Origin: Saprospiraceae bacterium
GTDB taxonomy: Bacteria > Bacteroidota > Bacteroidia > Chitinophagales > Saprospiraceae
Reading direction: 5' to 3'
Assembly: GCA_016709995.1 (NCBI GenBank)
Contig: JADJLQ010000001.1
Span: forward strand, 2,142,001-2,206,000
DNA length: 64,000 nt
In this document: one piece after another, positions 38,858-47,624 of the stretch
Layout of the letters: each line of letters begins with the position of its first letter
How positions within the stretch are numbered: position 1 is the stretch's first letter
Program-made: the position numbers and the translations under genes
The notes under the pieces: generated by a model
The model's database searches: none
What the model was told of the DNA's origin: nothing
The model's input: the letters and a program-made list of their open reading frames with translations, nothing else

Positions 38858-40645
38858 TCACTCCAAATTAATGACAAATCTGCTGGTACACCACTCCCCT
38901 GTAAATTTTGTATTGCGATTCAGACCGGGTATAGCTCTATTTTCAGGCTTTAATTCCCCAAAAACCAATTCCTCTAATTGAAAATAAATATCATCTGTCC
39001 GCTCTGTGCTGATGATGATTAAAAAATTGTCGTTGGAGACCTTTGCATCAGCAGGAACTATAAAATAATCGTTTTCACCTCCTCCCCAAAACAAGGTAGG
39101 CGCATCTGCTTTTTCTAAGGGTTCATTTTTTAACGGAATAGCCCCGTAATGATCGGAAAGGTAGATCAACAAAAAGTTTAAAGGTTGGGTAAATTGATTC
39201 TGGATCCATAATTTGTATGGTACCTTCTGATTGTTTGTCTTGATATTGACTTCTCCTGGGGTATAATTCTGAGCACCTTCCTCCAATTTAACTTCTAGGG
39301 AGACTTTAAATGCTGTATCGCTCAGGATGGATTTATTATTCTGCAAAGAAAAAATCCTGGTCCAGGAAGAGATCTGAGTAAGTTTGTCGGTAAGTAAATA
39401 CATTGCGGTAGGCTCTTTGATTTTGGCAAAAAACAGGACCCGATTTTTTATTTTGTCGTTGAGCTCGAAATTATCTCCATTCTGAATAATAAAATACGGT
39501 TGCTCCTCCACCTGATCTGTGGTGTACCTGACATTGGATACTTTTGACGCCTCTTCTTCAAATCTTTTGAGGTATTGATCTTCCACTTTTAACCCAACTT
39601 CAAATGGCAGCGGGAGATTAATGGGTACTGCCCAATAGAGTGTCGATTTATCCAGCTCTTTTTCGGGAATAATGATCGAAGACTGGGCTGTTGATTTACT
39701 GACTTTTGCCTTGGATATGATGTCATTCGACTGGTCATGATAAAGTACCAGTTTGAATTCATCAGATATTCCCAGTATTTGACCTGCTTCCATCATCCAG
39801 GTTTCGTCGATATATTTGACAGCATACTTTGGAGCATTGGGCACCGGTGCACCGTCTAAAAATTGAGAATAACTATTCATTTCACCGACGATCTCCAGTT
39901 GAGGATCCTGATCCCATTTCATCGCTACTACTTCCTGTCTGAGTTTTATGAGCAGCTCGGCATAAGAAATATCTTTTTTCGTTTTAGATAATGTTTTGAT
40001 CAAAACATCCGTAAAGAGCCCTCCTCCTGTAAAAGTCTCTTTGGCACTTTGAAATCTATTGCAAGCAGCATAAAAAATATATTTGGCCTGAGGAACATCA
40101 GTACCCCTGGTTTTATAGAATCCATTGAGGTAAGAGTCAATGGTCCTGATATCTCCCCGATCGACAGAAAGTCTTTTTATGTATTCATCTGCTCCGCGGG
40201 TACCGGATCCACTATGACAACAATCTAATGTCACCAGGATATGAGGATTTTTGGTGCTCAGTTCATTGAGTAATACAGCCAGCTCTTTGTCAGCCAGGTC
40301 TACTCCGCCAGGCCGGCTATCGTGCAAGACTAAGGTTTCGTCCTTCTTACCTGAGTTGAGCTGCACAAACTCCGGAGCAGAAAACTGCCGGGAGCCATGA
40401 CCGCTGTAATGAAACCATACCACATCGTCAGGACCTGCCTGCCCCAGGTGGGACCTGAATTGTTCTATTAGCTGACTGTAAGAAGCTTCTTCGTCTAACA
40501 GGGTTTTGATATGAAGCGGCCTGTCACCAAAATTACTTTCGAGATAAGATTTGATTTTGTGCACATCTTTTTTGGAGCCACTTAATTTGGGTACGGCAGG
40601 AGGGTAAGTATCGATACCTACGAGCAAGGCGTAAATTGGTTTCAT
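38858..40645 (-). CDS. Caspase-family (peptidase C14, metacaspase-type) protein
   Basis: A 595-residue protein starting MKPIYALLVGIDTYP at 40645; the frame is open upstream to 40720, but those residues are not family-like and the Leu-Val-Gly-Ile start of the p20 fold begins at once from the chosen Met. The catalytic His is His83 in VWFHYSGHGSRQ and the Cys is Cys143 in VTLDCCHSGSGTR, as in metacaspases. Residues from about 290 form a beta-rich C-terminal region of the type often called DUF4384-like, ending near VINLE. No signal peptide or membrane helix is seen. It is first in the run metacaspase - CHAT - CHAT, so it is probably part of the same proteolytic pathway. Its substrate is unknown; no gasdermin-like gene is visible in the window. 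Confidence 0.9.
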   Translation of the reverse strand: MKPIYALLVGIDTYPPAVPKLSGSKKDVHKIKSYLESNFGDRPLHIKTLLDEEASYSQLIEQFRSHLGQAGPDDVVWFHYSGHGSRQFSAPEFVQLNSGKKDETLVLHDSRPGGVDLADKELAVLLNELSTKNPHILVTLDCCHSGSGTRGADEYIKRLSVDRGDIRTIDSYLNGFYKTRGTDVPQAKYIFYAACNRFQSAKETFTGGGLFTDVLIKTLSKTKKDISYAELLIKLRQEVVAMKWDQDPQLEIVGEMNSYSQFLDGAPVPNAPKYAVKYIDETWMMEAGQILGISDEFKLVLYHDQSNDIISKAKVSKSTAQSSIIIPEKELDKSTLYWAVPINLPLPFEVGLKVEDQYLKRFEEEASKVSNVRYTTDQVEEQPYFIIQNGDNFELNDKIKNRVLFFAKIKEPTAMYLLTDKLTQISSWTRIFSLQNNKSILSDTAFKVSLEVKLEEGAQNYTPGEVNIKTNNQKVPYKLWIQNQFTQPLNFLLIYLSDHYGAIPLKNEPLEKADAPTLFWGGGENDYFIVPADAKVSNDNFLIIISTERTDDIYFQLEELVFGELKPENRAIPGLNRNTKFTGEWCTSRFVINLE

Positions 40646-40767
40646 AAAGTATAAAAATTGAATACACCTTAAATTTAGATAAAAAGAATGATTTAAAAGA
40701 ATCCCTGAAAATGGTAGCATTTTATTCCAGCTCTAAACGATACTTTTACAATCAAAACCTAAATTGG

Positions 40768-41481
40768 ATGTCTACCAATGTTCAAAAAATAGCAGCCCTC
40801 CACCAATACCTTAGCCAGGATTTTTTAGGTGGTCCCAGATTAATTAAACTATCGACCGTAATTAATTTTCAAAAAGGCAGCACCTTTCTTTTCGTGATAT
40901 GGTTGATGTGGATATATGAAAATTATACTACCACTGCATGGGTATATGCCGGCCTGCATGGTTCTTATGGTTTATGCTGGCTGATCAAACATTATCACTT
41001 TCCAGATCGACGGTGGGAGGTACCTGTGACGATTGGGGGAGCTTTACTTTCCTTTATATTGGTTTTGGGACTTTACTGGTTAATCCCATGGATACTGATC
41101 AGTCCCATTTTTCATGGGCCTAATATTGAATGGCCTCCCTATTATCTGGCCCTTTGTATCACCCTTCACACCTTGGGTGTAGCGATAATGATGGCCAGTG
41201 ATGCACAGAAATATTATACACTCAAATACAAATCAGGTTTGATCATGGAAGGGTTTTTCAATCGTACCCGAAACCCAAACTATCTCGGTGAAATGATGAT
41301 CTACGGGTCCTACGGACTTATGGCCTGGCATTGGCTTGCAGGATTGATCCTGGCCTGGGTATGGCTGGGACTTTTTGCGGTCAACATCATACTCAAAGAT
41401 GAGTCTCTCTCAAAAAAAGAAGGATGGGAAATGTATAAAAAAAGGTCAGGTATATTGCTGCCTAAATTATTTCGTCACTAA
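40768..41481 (+). CDS. Membrane protein of the DUF1295 / isoprenylcysteine methyltransferase-like family
   Basis: A roughly 237-residue integral membrane protein with about five hydrophobic segments. The C-terminal segment FFNRTRNPNYLGEMMIYGSY and the following DESLSKKEGWEMYKKRSG match the conserved end of ICMT and steroid 5-alpha-reductase C-terminal (DUF1295) proteins, which bind SAM or NADPH there. The substrate is unknown. I prefer the ATG at 40768 (MSTNVQKIAALHQYL); an in-frame ATG at 40711 would add 19 residues. It is divergent from the metacaspase gene. Confidence 0.75.
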   Translation: MSTNVQKIAALHQYLSQDFLGGPRLIKLSTVINFQKGSTFLFVIWLMWIYENYTTTAWVYAGLHGSYGLCWLIKHYHFPDRRWEVPVTIGGALLSFILVLGLYWLIPWILISPIFHGPNIEWPPYYLALCITLHTLGVAIMMASDAQKYYTLKYKSGLIMEGFFNRTRNPNYLGEMMIYGSYGLMAWHWLAGLILAWVWLGLFAVNIILKDESLSKKEGWEMYKKRSGILLPKLFRH

Positions 41482-41526
41482 AAGATCTCTTATCTTTCAC
41501 AATTTATTAGTCCAAATATGCTACGC

Positions 41527-42240
41527 ATGAAAAAAGCAAATGTCCCCTTCATAATTTCTTTGATCATTTTTGCTTTGATTCAATGCAAAGAGGCTCGACA
41601 TCAACCATCAAGGCAAGCCATCTCACTCATCAATGGTCAGGATCTAACAGGCTGGCATATAGATGTACCGGAAATGGATACCAATCCTGCTGCACGCAAT
41701 CCATTCATCATACGACAAGGCATGTTGGTGAGTCTGGGGACTCCAGGAGGCCACCTAATCACAGACAGCTCTTTGGAAAATTACCAGATTGAGCTTGAAT
41801 ACAGGTTCGCCGGGGAGCCTGGCAATTGTGGGGCATTGGTATATGTATCCACTCCCCGCAGGTTGTATGCTATGTTTCCACAATCTATCGAGGTCCAGAT
41901 GATGCATGAGAATGCCGGGGACTTTTGGTGTATTGGTGAGGATATCGAAACACCGGATATGGAAGCTCGCCGCGGACCCAAAGAAAAATGGGGCGTCGAC
42001 GGTGACAAAAATCGTCGCATTAAAAACCTTACTGACTTTACTGAAAACCCGGTGGGTGAATGGAACCATATGACCATTGAATGCCTGGGGAGAGAGATAA
42101 AAGTTTGGCTCAATGATACTTTGGTTAATTATGGATACAATGCTACTGCCACCCAGGGCAGCTTTGCTGTGCAATCTGAGGGGTCAGAAGTAGAGTTTAG
42201 AAAAATCTTGATGAAGCCAATAGTTACTTTTTCCAATTGA
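41527..42240 (+). CDS. DUF1080 family lipoprotein (3-keto-disaccharide hydrolase-like)
   Basis: Predicted exported lipoprotein of about 237 residues. The N-terminus MKKANVPFIISLIIFALIQC is a lipoprotein signal with Cys in the lipobox (an ATG 9 bases upstream is also possible). The rest is a DUF1080 concanavalin-like domain: SLINGQDLTGWHID, NYQIELEYRFAGEPGNCGAL, and GEWNHMTIECLGREIKVWLN. Members act on 3-keto sugars or glycans. The stop overlaps the TTG start of the WYL regulator by TTGA, so the two are co-translated; the regulator may control it. Confidence 0.85.
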   Translation: MKKANVPFIISLIIFALIQCKEARHQPSRQAISLINGQDLTGWHIDVPEMDTNPAARNPFIIRQGMLVSLGTPGGHLITDSSLENYQIELEYRFAGEPGNCGALVYVSTPRRLYAMFPQSIEVQMMHENAGDFWCIGEDIETPDMEARRGPKEKWGVDGDKNRRIKNLTDFTENPVGEWNHMTIECLGREIKVWLNDTLVNYGYNATATQGSFAVQSEGSEVEFRKILMKPIVTFSN

Positions 42241-43205
42241 ATCGGCTCGAAAGGCTTTCTACCATACTCATACAATTACAATCCGGTGGATGGGTCAGGT
42301 CTCAAGACATCGCCGATAGATTTGAGATCACTGCACGAACTGTCTATCGTGATATTCAATCATTGACTGCTACCGGTGTCCCGATATTGAGCGAACCGGG
42401 AAAAGGATATCGAATGGTGGATGGATATCGGCTACCTCCAGTGCAGTTCTCCTACAAAGAAGCTGCCGCGTTGATCACGGCAGATAAATTAATAGAGCTT
42501 CATACAGACAAAAGTCTCGATCAGGATTATAAATCTGCTTTGTTTAAAATCAAATCTATCCTCCGACAAACAGATAAAGAATATCTACAAGCACTGGAAG
42601 ACAATATCCAGGTTTTACCCAATCCATATCTTCCTGTCAAAAAAGATCAGCAACACCAGGCAGGTTATATACAGTCGATTATCGAAGCCATTGCACATAA
42701 AAAAATAATCCTGCTCAGCTATAAAACGCGCGACCAGGATCAAAGTCTCCATCGCAAAGTAGAACCTATCGGTATTTTTCAACTCATGAATAATTGGCAT
42801 ATCATAGCGTACTGTCAGTTGCGCCGTGACTATCGTGACTTTCGCATCGATCGGATAGATGCTTTGACCTCGACTACTGACTGTTTTACCAAATCACACC
42901 CGACGCTAAAAAAATATCTCAGTAAAATAGTACGCAAAGAAAATCTTACTCAAGTGATTCTCCGTATGAAAAAAGAAGATGCAAGGTACCTCGGAGACCA
43001 AAAATATTATAACGGCTATGTTTCGGAAAAAACTAAAAGAGACGAACTTGAAATAACCTTTCTAACAGGATCATTGCGGGGGTTTGCTCATTGGTATATG
43101 ATGATTGGACTTTATGCAGACATTCTAGAGCCAGCAATATTAAAAGACGAAGTAAGCAAAATGGTGCAAGGATTTAGTGCAAGGTTAGGAAATACGCTAT
43201 GTTAA
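42237..43205 (+). CDS. WYL-domain HTH transcriptional regulator (YafY-type)
   Basis: A 322-residue regulator. Residues 1-60 are a winged helix (LERLSTILIQLQSGGWVRSQ, ITARTVYRDIQSLTATGVPI). Residues about 140-215 are a WYL ligand-binding domain (NNWHIIAYCQLRRDYRDFRI then DRIDAL). The WYL C-extension follows. It starts with TTG overlapping the DUF1080 stop codon. WYL regulators sense small molecules or nucleic acids; the ligand and target here are unknown. No operator was recognised. Confidence 0.9.
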   Translation: MNRLERLSTILIQLQSGGWVRSQDIADRFEITARTVYRDIQSLTATGVPILSEPGKGYRMVDGYRLPPVQFSYKEAAALITADKLIELHTDKSLDQDYKSALFKIKSILRQTDKEYLQALEDNIQVLPNPYLPVKKDQQHQAGYIQSIIEAIAHKKIILLSYKTRDQDQSLHRKVEPIGIFQLMNNWHIIAYCQLRRDYRDFRIDRIDALTSTTDCFTKSHPTLKKYLSKIVRKENLTQVILRMKKEDARYLGDQKYYNGYVSEKTKRDELEITFLTGSLRGFAHWYMMIGLYADILEPAILKDEVSKMVQGFSARLGNTLC

Positions 43206-43242
43206 AACAACCTCAGCTTTTAATCACTGCGCCTGAAATCTA

Positions 43243-44868
43243 TTACTTTTTTTTGGTTGTTTTATCCGGGGTCAATGTCACCTTAAAAGGAAAACTAACT
43301 TCTGTCCACCCTGTGGGGATATCTATTTGTACCGAAGTGATGTTTCCCAGGTAATAAGAATAATCCAAAGACTTTTCATCTTTAAATTCGGAGCTGGAAT
43401 AGCTGTCCTTTTTCAATGGAAACAAGGGTGATTTGCCATAGACTCTTAAAGCCTGGAGCTCACTGCTGCTTAGAATATCTTCGATCCCGCTCAGTGCATC
43501 TCTGTCTAAGGTAAGTTTATGACCTGCCATGGCAAGTATGCCTGCCTTTTTGTCTGGCTTCAGAAATGTCTTGGAGGCTATTGCTTGTGGGTAATTGACA
43601 GAGACCGTTCCCTGGACTTCGTCAAATTCCAATGCATTATACTCTTCATTTTGAGGAGTACAATAAAGGATACATTTTTCAGAGTCGTAAAATCCGTCTA
43701 TTTCAGATTCTTTCACCAATTTCTTTTTGTTGAAAAATTTCAAATTAAGAAAGGATCCCTTTGCATATTTGATCAATAAATTATCGGATGGCAGCGCGTA
43801 TTCAAGTCTGTAGCTGACCGTTTTATCCCAATCACTGACGAGGCGCCGTATTTTAATCCTGGTCTTATCTTTTATTTGGAGAGAGTCTACGGCAACCTGA
43901 TTAGAAAAATCCTTTGGCAGATAATTTTCATATTTTTCATTGGTGACTGTACCTACGCCATTGATTAATATGGGTGTTGGCAGAATGGTAAATTTGTTTT
44001 TTGACTCTGAGGTCAATGCCATTTCATAGACATCGACGCGATGGATTACCCCATTGGCTTTAATATACATCAATGATCCCGGTCCCAGATCTTTGGGAAG
44101 CTTCAATGACTTGATGGTTTCTTTATCCGCCATATAAGCAAAAGAAGTATTGCTGGATACTTCAAGCGCCTGACCTCGGGCATTAAAAGGAATTAATTGA
44201 AAATTTTCGTAGCCGGTATTTATCCATATACTGGCAAAATCATTTTCCAATCGCAATAACCGGCCGGTGGCAGTGCCAATAGTAAATGTTTTATTGAGTT
44301 GCGATTTTTCTAATTTAACGATATTCAGTTTCGAAGGAGTTTTTATGGAAATTTCAGCTTCTATTTTTGTAATCTTATTTTGGAACGTATCCTTTAATTT
44401 CAAAAATGTTTGACCGCCATAGGTCATCGAGGACCACCTGTCTGAATTGGTATTTTCATCCACTAATAAATGGTCCTTATTGGATTTGTCCAATGCTTTC
44501 AGCCATTTGATATTGTATTCAACTATATCAGGGCCAGGAAAAAAGAAATTGTCAAATTCGATTAGTAACTGGCTTGATTCTCCTGAAAATGGGGATGGTC
44601 TGAATCCAAAACTGGATAGAAATAAATTAGTTCGTTCTTTTGCCACTGATTCGTTGATTTCCACGGGCAAAGCATGGTCTGCCAGTTGATCATTTTTTAT
44701 TTCAGCAGAAGGTTTGAACTCTTCTTCTATGGCTTTGAGCATTTCCTGCTGAAATTCTTTCATCATAGCTATGCTATCCACAGCAGGCTTAGCAGAGCCT
44801 TTGTTATTTTGAGCAAAAACTAAATTACCCAGAGTGCAAAATATTAGACAAATGAATATTTTTTTCAT
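43243..44868 (-). CDS. Secreted protein of unknown function (541 residues)
   Basis: Not recognised. It begins with a clear Sec signal peptide (MKKIFICLIFCTLGNLVFAQ), so it is exported to the periplasm or cell surface. The mature part is beta-rich, with Lys/Ser/Thr-rich strands, and has no lipobox, membrane helix or T9SS sorting tail that I can see. It ends with a Lys-rich segment (TLTPDKTTKKK). It is convergent with the WYL regulator gene and stands alone on its strand. Confidence 0.8.
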   Translation of the reverse strand: MKKIFICLIFCTLGNLVFAQNNKGSAKPAVDSIAMMKEFQQEMLKAIEEEFKPSAEIKNDQLADHALPVEINESVAKERTNLFLSSFGFRPSPFSGESSQLLIEFDNFFFPGPDIVEYNIKWLKALDKSNKDHLLVDENTNSDRWSSMTYGGQTFLKLKDTFQNKITKIEAEISIKTPSKLNIVKLEKSQLNKTFTIGTATGRLLRLENDFASIWINTGYENFQLIPFNARGQALEVSSNTSFAYMADKETIKSLKLPKDLGPGSLMYIKANGVIHRVDVYEMALTSESKNKFTILPTPILINGVGTVTNEKYENYLPKDFSNQVAVDSLQIKDKTRIKIRRLVSDWDKTVSYRLEYALPSDNLLIKYAKGSFLNLKFFNKKKLVKESEIDGFYDSEKCILYCTPQNEEYNALEFDEVQGTVSVNYPQAIASKTFLKPDKKAGILAMAGHKLTLDRDALSGIEDILSSSELQALRVYGKSPLFPLKKDSYSSSEFKDEKSLDYSYYLGNITSVQIDIPTGWTEVSFPFKVTLTPDKTTKKK

Positions 44869-45058
44869 ATAAAAAAATTAAAGCTTATGATATTAAGCTA
44901 CAAGGTAAAGCATATTTTGGCCTGAATTTTACATTTTTTGCCCTGGATCAATCTTATGTCTACATTATTTTAATGACTGAATCACCTTAAAATCAGAAGA
45001 TCAAAACACTGGTCAAACAGGATGACCCATAGAAGGTCTTTTTGAATATTGAGTACCC

Positions 45059-45102
45059 AAATCAGCTCTTAGATATTGACAAATCAGCTCTTAGATATTG
45101 AA
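45059..45102. repeat. Tandem 22-bp direct repeat
   Basis: Two adjacent copies of AAATCAGCTCTTAGATATTG plus two bases (45059-45080 and 45081-45102) differ at one base. They lie just after the terminator of the downstream small secreted gene. This looks like slippage duplication. Confidence 0.85.
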
Positions 45103-45107
45103 TTATA

Positions 45108-45135
45108 TAAAAAGCCCGGGCAAAATGCCAGGGCT
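45108..45135 (-). terminator. Intrinsic terminator after the 138-residue secreted protein gene
   Basis: Read on the minus strand: stem AGCCC-T-GGC / GCC-C-GGGCT with one mismatched pair and a 5-base loop, followed by a T5 run. It lies 57-84 bases after the stop of the upstream gene. Confidence 0.75.
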
Positions 45136-45191
45136 CCATAATATAATTTTTTGCAATGACCATTACCTGCCACACCTACCATCCTTCTGGC

Positions 45192-45608
45192 TTACCGTGC
45201 CATTCCGATTGGAAGTAGCTTGTCTGTTATAGTTCCCTTCATTTTCATTCCTGCCATCACACTTGCCATTGGTTGCGGAACCACCATGTTCGCGGGTGCG
45301 ATCTTTTTTACCGGCAGAAGCATCATCGGCTCTCCGTCCTGGTCTTTGGTCATTTTAGTATTAGGATTTCCAGCGCGATCCGGATATTGACTAGATTTTC
45401 CGGTTGTGGAAGTGCCAGCATTTTGGCCATCAAAAGAAGTATTGGTAGTGCTGGTAGTCGCCGGAGTAAAACTGGCGGTATTTACGATCACAGCCAGGTA
45501 CGCTTTATGAATCAGTGTCTGCAAGTATTGTGCATGGCTCATATCTTGAGCAGCGACAAATAAAATAACCATCAGGAATGATTTGAAGATCAAGTTTTTC
45601 ATTTTCAT
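45192..45608 (-). CDS. Small secreted protein of unknown function
   Basis: Not recognised. The 138 residues begin with a signal peptide (KNLIFKSFLMVILFVAAQDM, cleavage likely after SHA). The rest is Thr/Ser/Asn-rich low complexity (FTPATTSTTNTSFDGQNAG) and then Met/Pro-rich. A terminator follows at 45108-45135, supporting a real transcription unit. Confidence 0.6.
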   Translation of the reverse strand: MKMKNLIFKSFLMVILFVAAQDMSHAQYLQTLIHKAYLAVIVNTASFTPATTSTTNTSFDGQNAGTSTTGKSSQYPDRAGNPNTKMTKDQDGEPMMLLPVKKIAPANMVVPQPMASVMAGMKMKGTITDKLLPIGMAR

Positions 45609-45712
45609 TTATTGTTTAATTGTAAATATTACGCTGTGTTTAGCAAATAGTTACATCACTGCATATCCTTCAATTCGCTAAAAAAATTATTTACCATTCA
45701 TCCCTACTGACA

Positions 45713-45720
45713 TACCTTTG
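45713..45720 (+). promoter_or_regulatory. Possible -7 element for the DinB-type gene
   Basis: TACCTTTG matches TAnnTTTG 40 bases before the start of the gene at 45761. There is no TTG at the -33 distance. Confidence 0.35.
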
Positions 45721-45760
45721 ACACTCGTCTCAGCTTACTTTGTGACTAAAACAAAACATC

Positions 45761-46261
45761 ATGATCACTTTTATCGAATCTTTCAAAAGAGAACTGGAGT
45801 CTGAAGCGGCTCAGACTCGTCGCATGCTTGCCATCGTACCTGCTGACAAAATGGATTGGCAACCACATACTAAAAGCATGAAGCTCAAACCACTGGCCTC
45901 ACACCTTGCAGAGATGCCTTTGATGATAGCTATCGTGTTAAAGCATCCCCGGTGGGACTTTATCAACAGTCCTTATCCAGCAGCAGATATGAACACGGCT
46001 GATGAACTTTTAGAGCGACTTGATTTTGCAGTCAATGAAGCCATAAAAGCCCTGGACGAATCCTCAGATGATATCCTGGAGGAACCCTGGTCTTTGGGTG
46101 CGGGTGATGTCACCTATCTGGCTCTGCCAAAATGGGAGGCAGTGAGGCATGCCTTCGGTCAAAATGCCCATCATCGGGCACAGCTCCAGGTTTGTATGAG
46201 ATTGTTGGATATTCCTGTACCAGGACCTTATGGACCGAGTGCAGATGAGATGGGGGGATAA
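45761..46261 (+). CDS. DinB-superfamily protein
   Basis: A 166-residue four-helix-bundle protein of the DinB/YfiT superfamily. The metal-ligand His positions are visible in PLASHLAEMPLM and FGQNAHHRAQLQVCMRLL, the two typical places, with a C-terminal PYGPSADEMGG. Members are thiol-dependent S-transferases or damage-linked proteins; the substrate is unknown. It is convergent with a second DinB-like gene, 39 bases apart. Confidence 0.88.
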   Translation: MITFIESFKRELESEAAQTRRMLAIVPADKMDWQPHTKSMKLKPLASHLAEMPLMIAIVLKHPRWDFINSPYPAADMNTADELLERLDFAVNEAIKALDESSDDILEEPWSLGAGDVTYLALPKWEAVRHAFGQNAHHRAQLQVCMRLLDIPVPGPYGPSADEMGG

Positions 46262-46300
46262 TCTTTTCAAGTGAATTGAATAGAAAAAAGCAATTCATTA

Positions 46301-46885
46301 CTAAAGCCGCTTACTTTTTTTGTTATTCACCCTATCCATATTGCCCTCCATAAAATTTCGTGCACCTTTTTCTTGCGAAAATTTTTCATCATTATATTGC
46401 TTGCTGGCATGACGCGCTATGGACAGGCTATTCCATGAACAGGACTTAAGCTCTTTTGCGATGTGCACCATTTGCCCGATATGATATGGATAGTGGGCCA
46501 GTTGCCTCAGAATGGCTTCCTGCACGGTCTGACCTTCATTTCGAATATATATGACAGTGTCGAGGTCTTCCGGTTTCAGTGAATCCAGGGCACCAAAAAG
46601 ACACTCCCACCCGTTATTCCAAAGCTGCAAGAGTTCTTCTTTTGATTCAATGATTTTTTCAAACTCCTGATCTCGATTGCGCCAGGGTTTTTCTCCATCG
46701 GTGCTGAGAACATCTGTCCAGCGCGACACCATATTACCGTAAAGATGTTGGACGATGATCGCGATGCTATTGCAGTCTTCATTCGCCTGAACAAACAAAT
46801 GTGGTTCTTCTACCTGATCCTTGGCTTTTTCACCCAACTTTTTGTAGTATAGAAAAAGCTTTTGAACAGAACCTACAAAGTCCAT
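46301..46885 (-). CDS. DUF1572-type DinB-like protein
   Basis: A 194-residue helical protein resembling DUF1572, a branch of the DinB superfamily. Likely metal ligands are the His in IIVQHLYGNMVSRWTD and the pair in LRQLAHYPYHIGQMVHIAKE. The function is unknown. It follows the frameshifted gene at 46894-47524 by 8 bases on the same strand, so the two are probably co-transcribed. Confidence 0.85.
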   Translation of the reverse strand: MDFVGSVQKLFLYYKKLGEKAKDQVEEPHLFVQANEDCNSIAIIVQHLYGNMVSRWTDVLSTDGEKPWRNRDQEFEKIIESKEELLQLWNNGWECLFGALDSLKPEDLDTVIYIRNEGQTVQEAILRQLAHYPYHIGQMVHIAKELKSCSWNSLSIARHASKQYNDEKFSQEKGARNFMEGNMDRVNNKKSKRL

Positions 46886-46893
46886 TATCTACA

Positions 46894-47524
46894 TTATTTA
46901 TGATTAATACGGATAGGTCTTTTTTTGACCAAACCAGGATCATAAACCGCACCTGAAGCCACCTGAACCATGGTGATTCGGACCTTTGTAGGAAAAAAAT
47001 GTTCTGAATCTGCGCGTTTGTGGGCATGCCCCTGACCACCACTATCGTCTTTGATGACCAAATCCATCTGCTTGATACCTTCAGTCCAGATGATAGATTG
47101 ATTTTCCCAAAAAGAATTCATATCGATATCTCTTTCGTAAACCCCTTCTTTCGTATAGATTTGAGTACCTGTGCATCCATAATTATTGCCCTGGCCTTTA
47201 TTTGGGATATAACAGAGTGTCCAAACTGTTGGAGCATCTCCCAGGGGCCTTCTCGAGCACTTCTAAGCGGATGTGAACCGTGCCATTGCGAAAATCTACA
47301 GGATTGGTCCAGTCTTTGGGACGGTCGGCATTAATCAGATCACCCTTGACATAAAAATGGGATTTGCTTGGTTTGGAGCTATCCGCATCAGCTTTGGTGT
47401 AGGTAAATTGTACATCGAACAAGGTAAACTGATTAGCTGATCCAGCTTTGTATTTTGACTTATTGGTCTGTCCAAAAAATAAGGTCGGTATCCCCACCAA
47501 AACAAATATCATCCATCGGTGCAT
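46894..47524 (-). pseudogene. Secreted protein of unknown function, one-base frameshift
   Basis: Not recognised. The first part (47524 down to about 47240) starts MHRWMIFVLVGIPTLFFGQ, a signal peptide, and runs to LEVLEKAPG. The frame then breaks; in another frame it continues DAPTVWTLCYIPNKGQGNN and ends VYDPGLVKKRPIRINHK at 46894. Removing one G from the coding-strand GGG (plus-strand 47240-47242) joins the halves into one protein of about 210 residues. Coding character is strong on both sides, so this is probably an assembly error rather than decay. Confidence 0.7.
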
Positions 47525-47624
47525 AAAGTTGAATATTTAAATTTTTTCCAAAATTAGTTTTTTTTTAAAAGGAAATATTCGTTATTCTTAGAAGAAAAAG
47601 ATCAGATCACTTACTAAACATTAG

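Larger units (their letters stand above)
44869..45191. other. Intergenic region with tandem repeat and terminator
   Basis: A 323-base stretch without a gene. It holds the 22-base tandem repeat and the minus-strand terminator listed separately. I see no promoter match with both elements and no RNA gene. Confidence 0.6.

Noticed and set aside
29466..40645. Type of gasdermin or TPR-CHAT Craspase locus
   Set aside because: No gasdermin-like gene, no CRISPR array and no Cas effector in the window; the CHAT proteins here have WD40 rather than TPR.
43203..43262. AAAACAACC / GGTTGTTTT pair between convergent genes as a terminator
   Set aside because: The 41-base loop is too long for an intrinsic terminator and the second arm lies inside the coding frame.
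46271..46298. GTGAATTG / CAATTCAT hairpin between the two DinB-type genes as a terminator
   Set aside because: Only 7 of 8 pairs and no adjacent T-run; not convincing.
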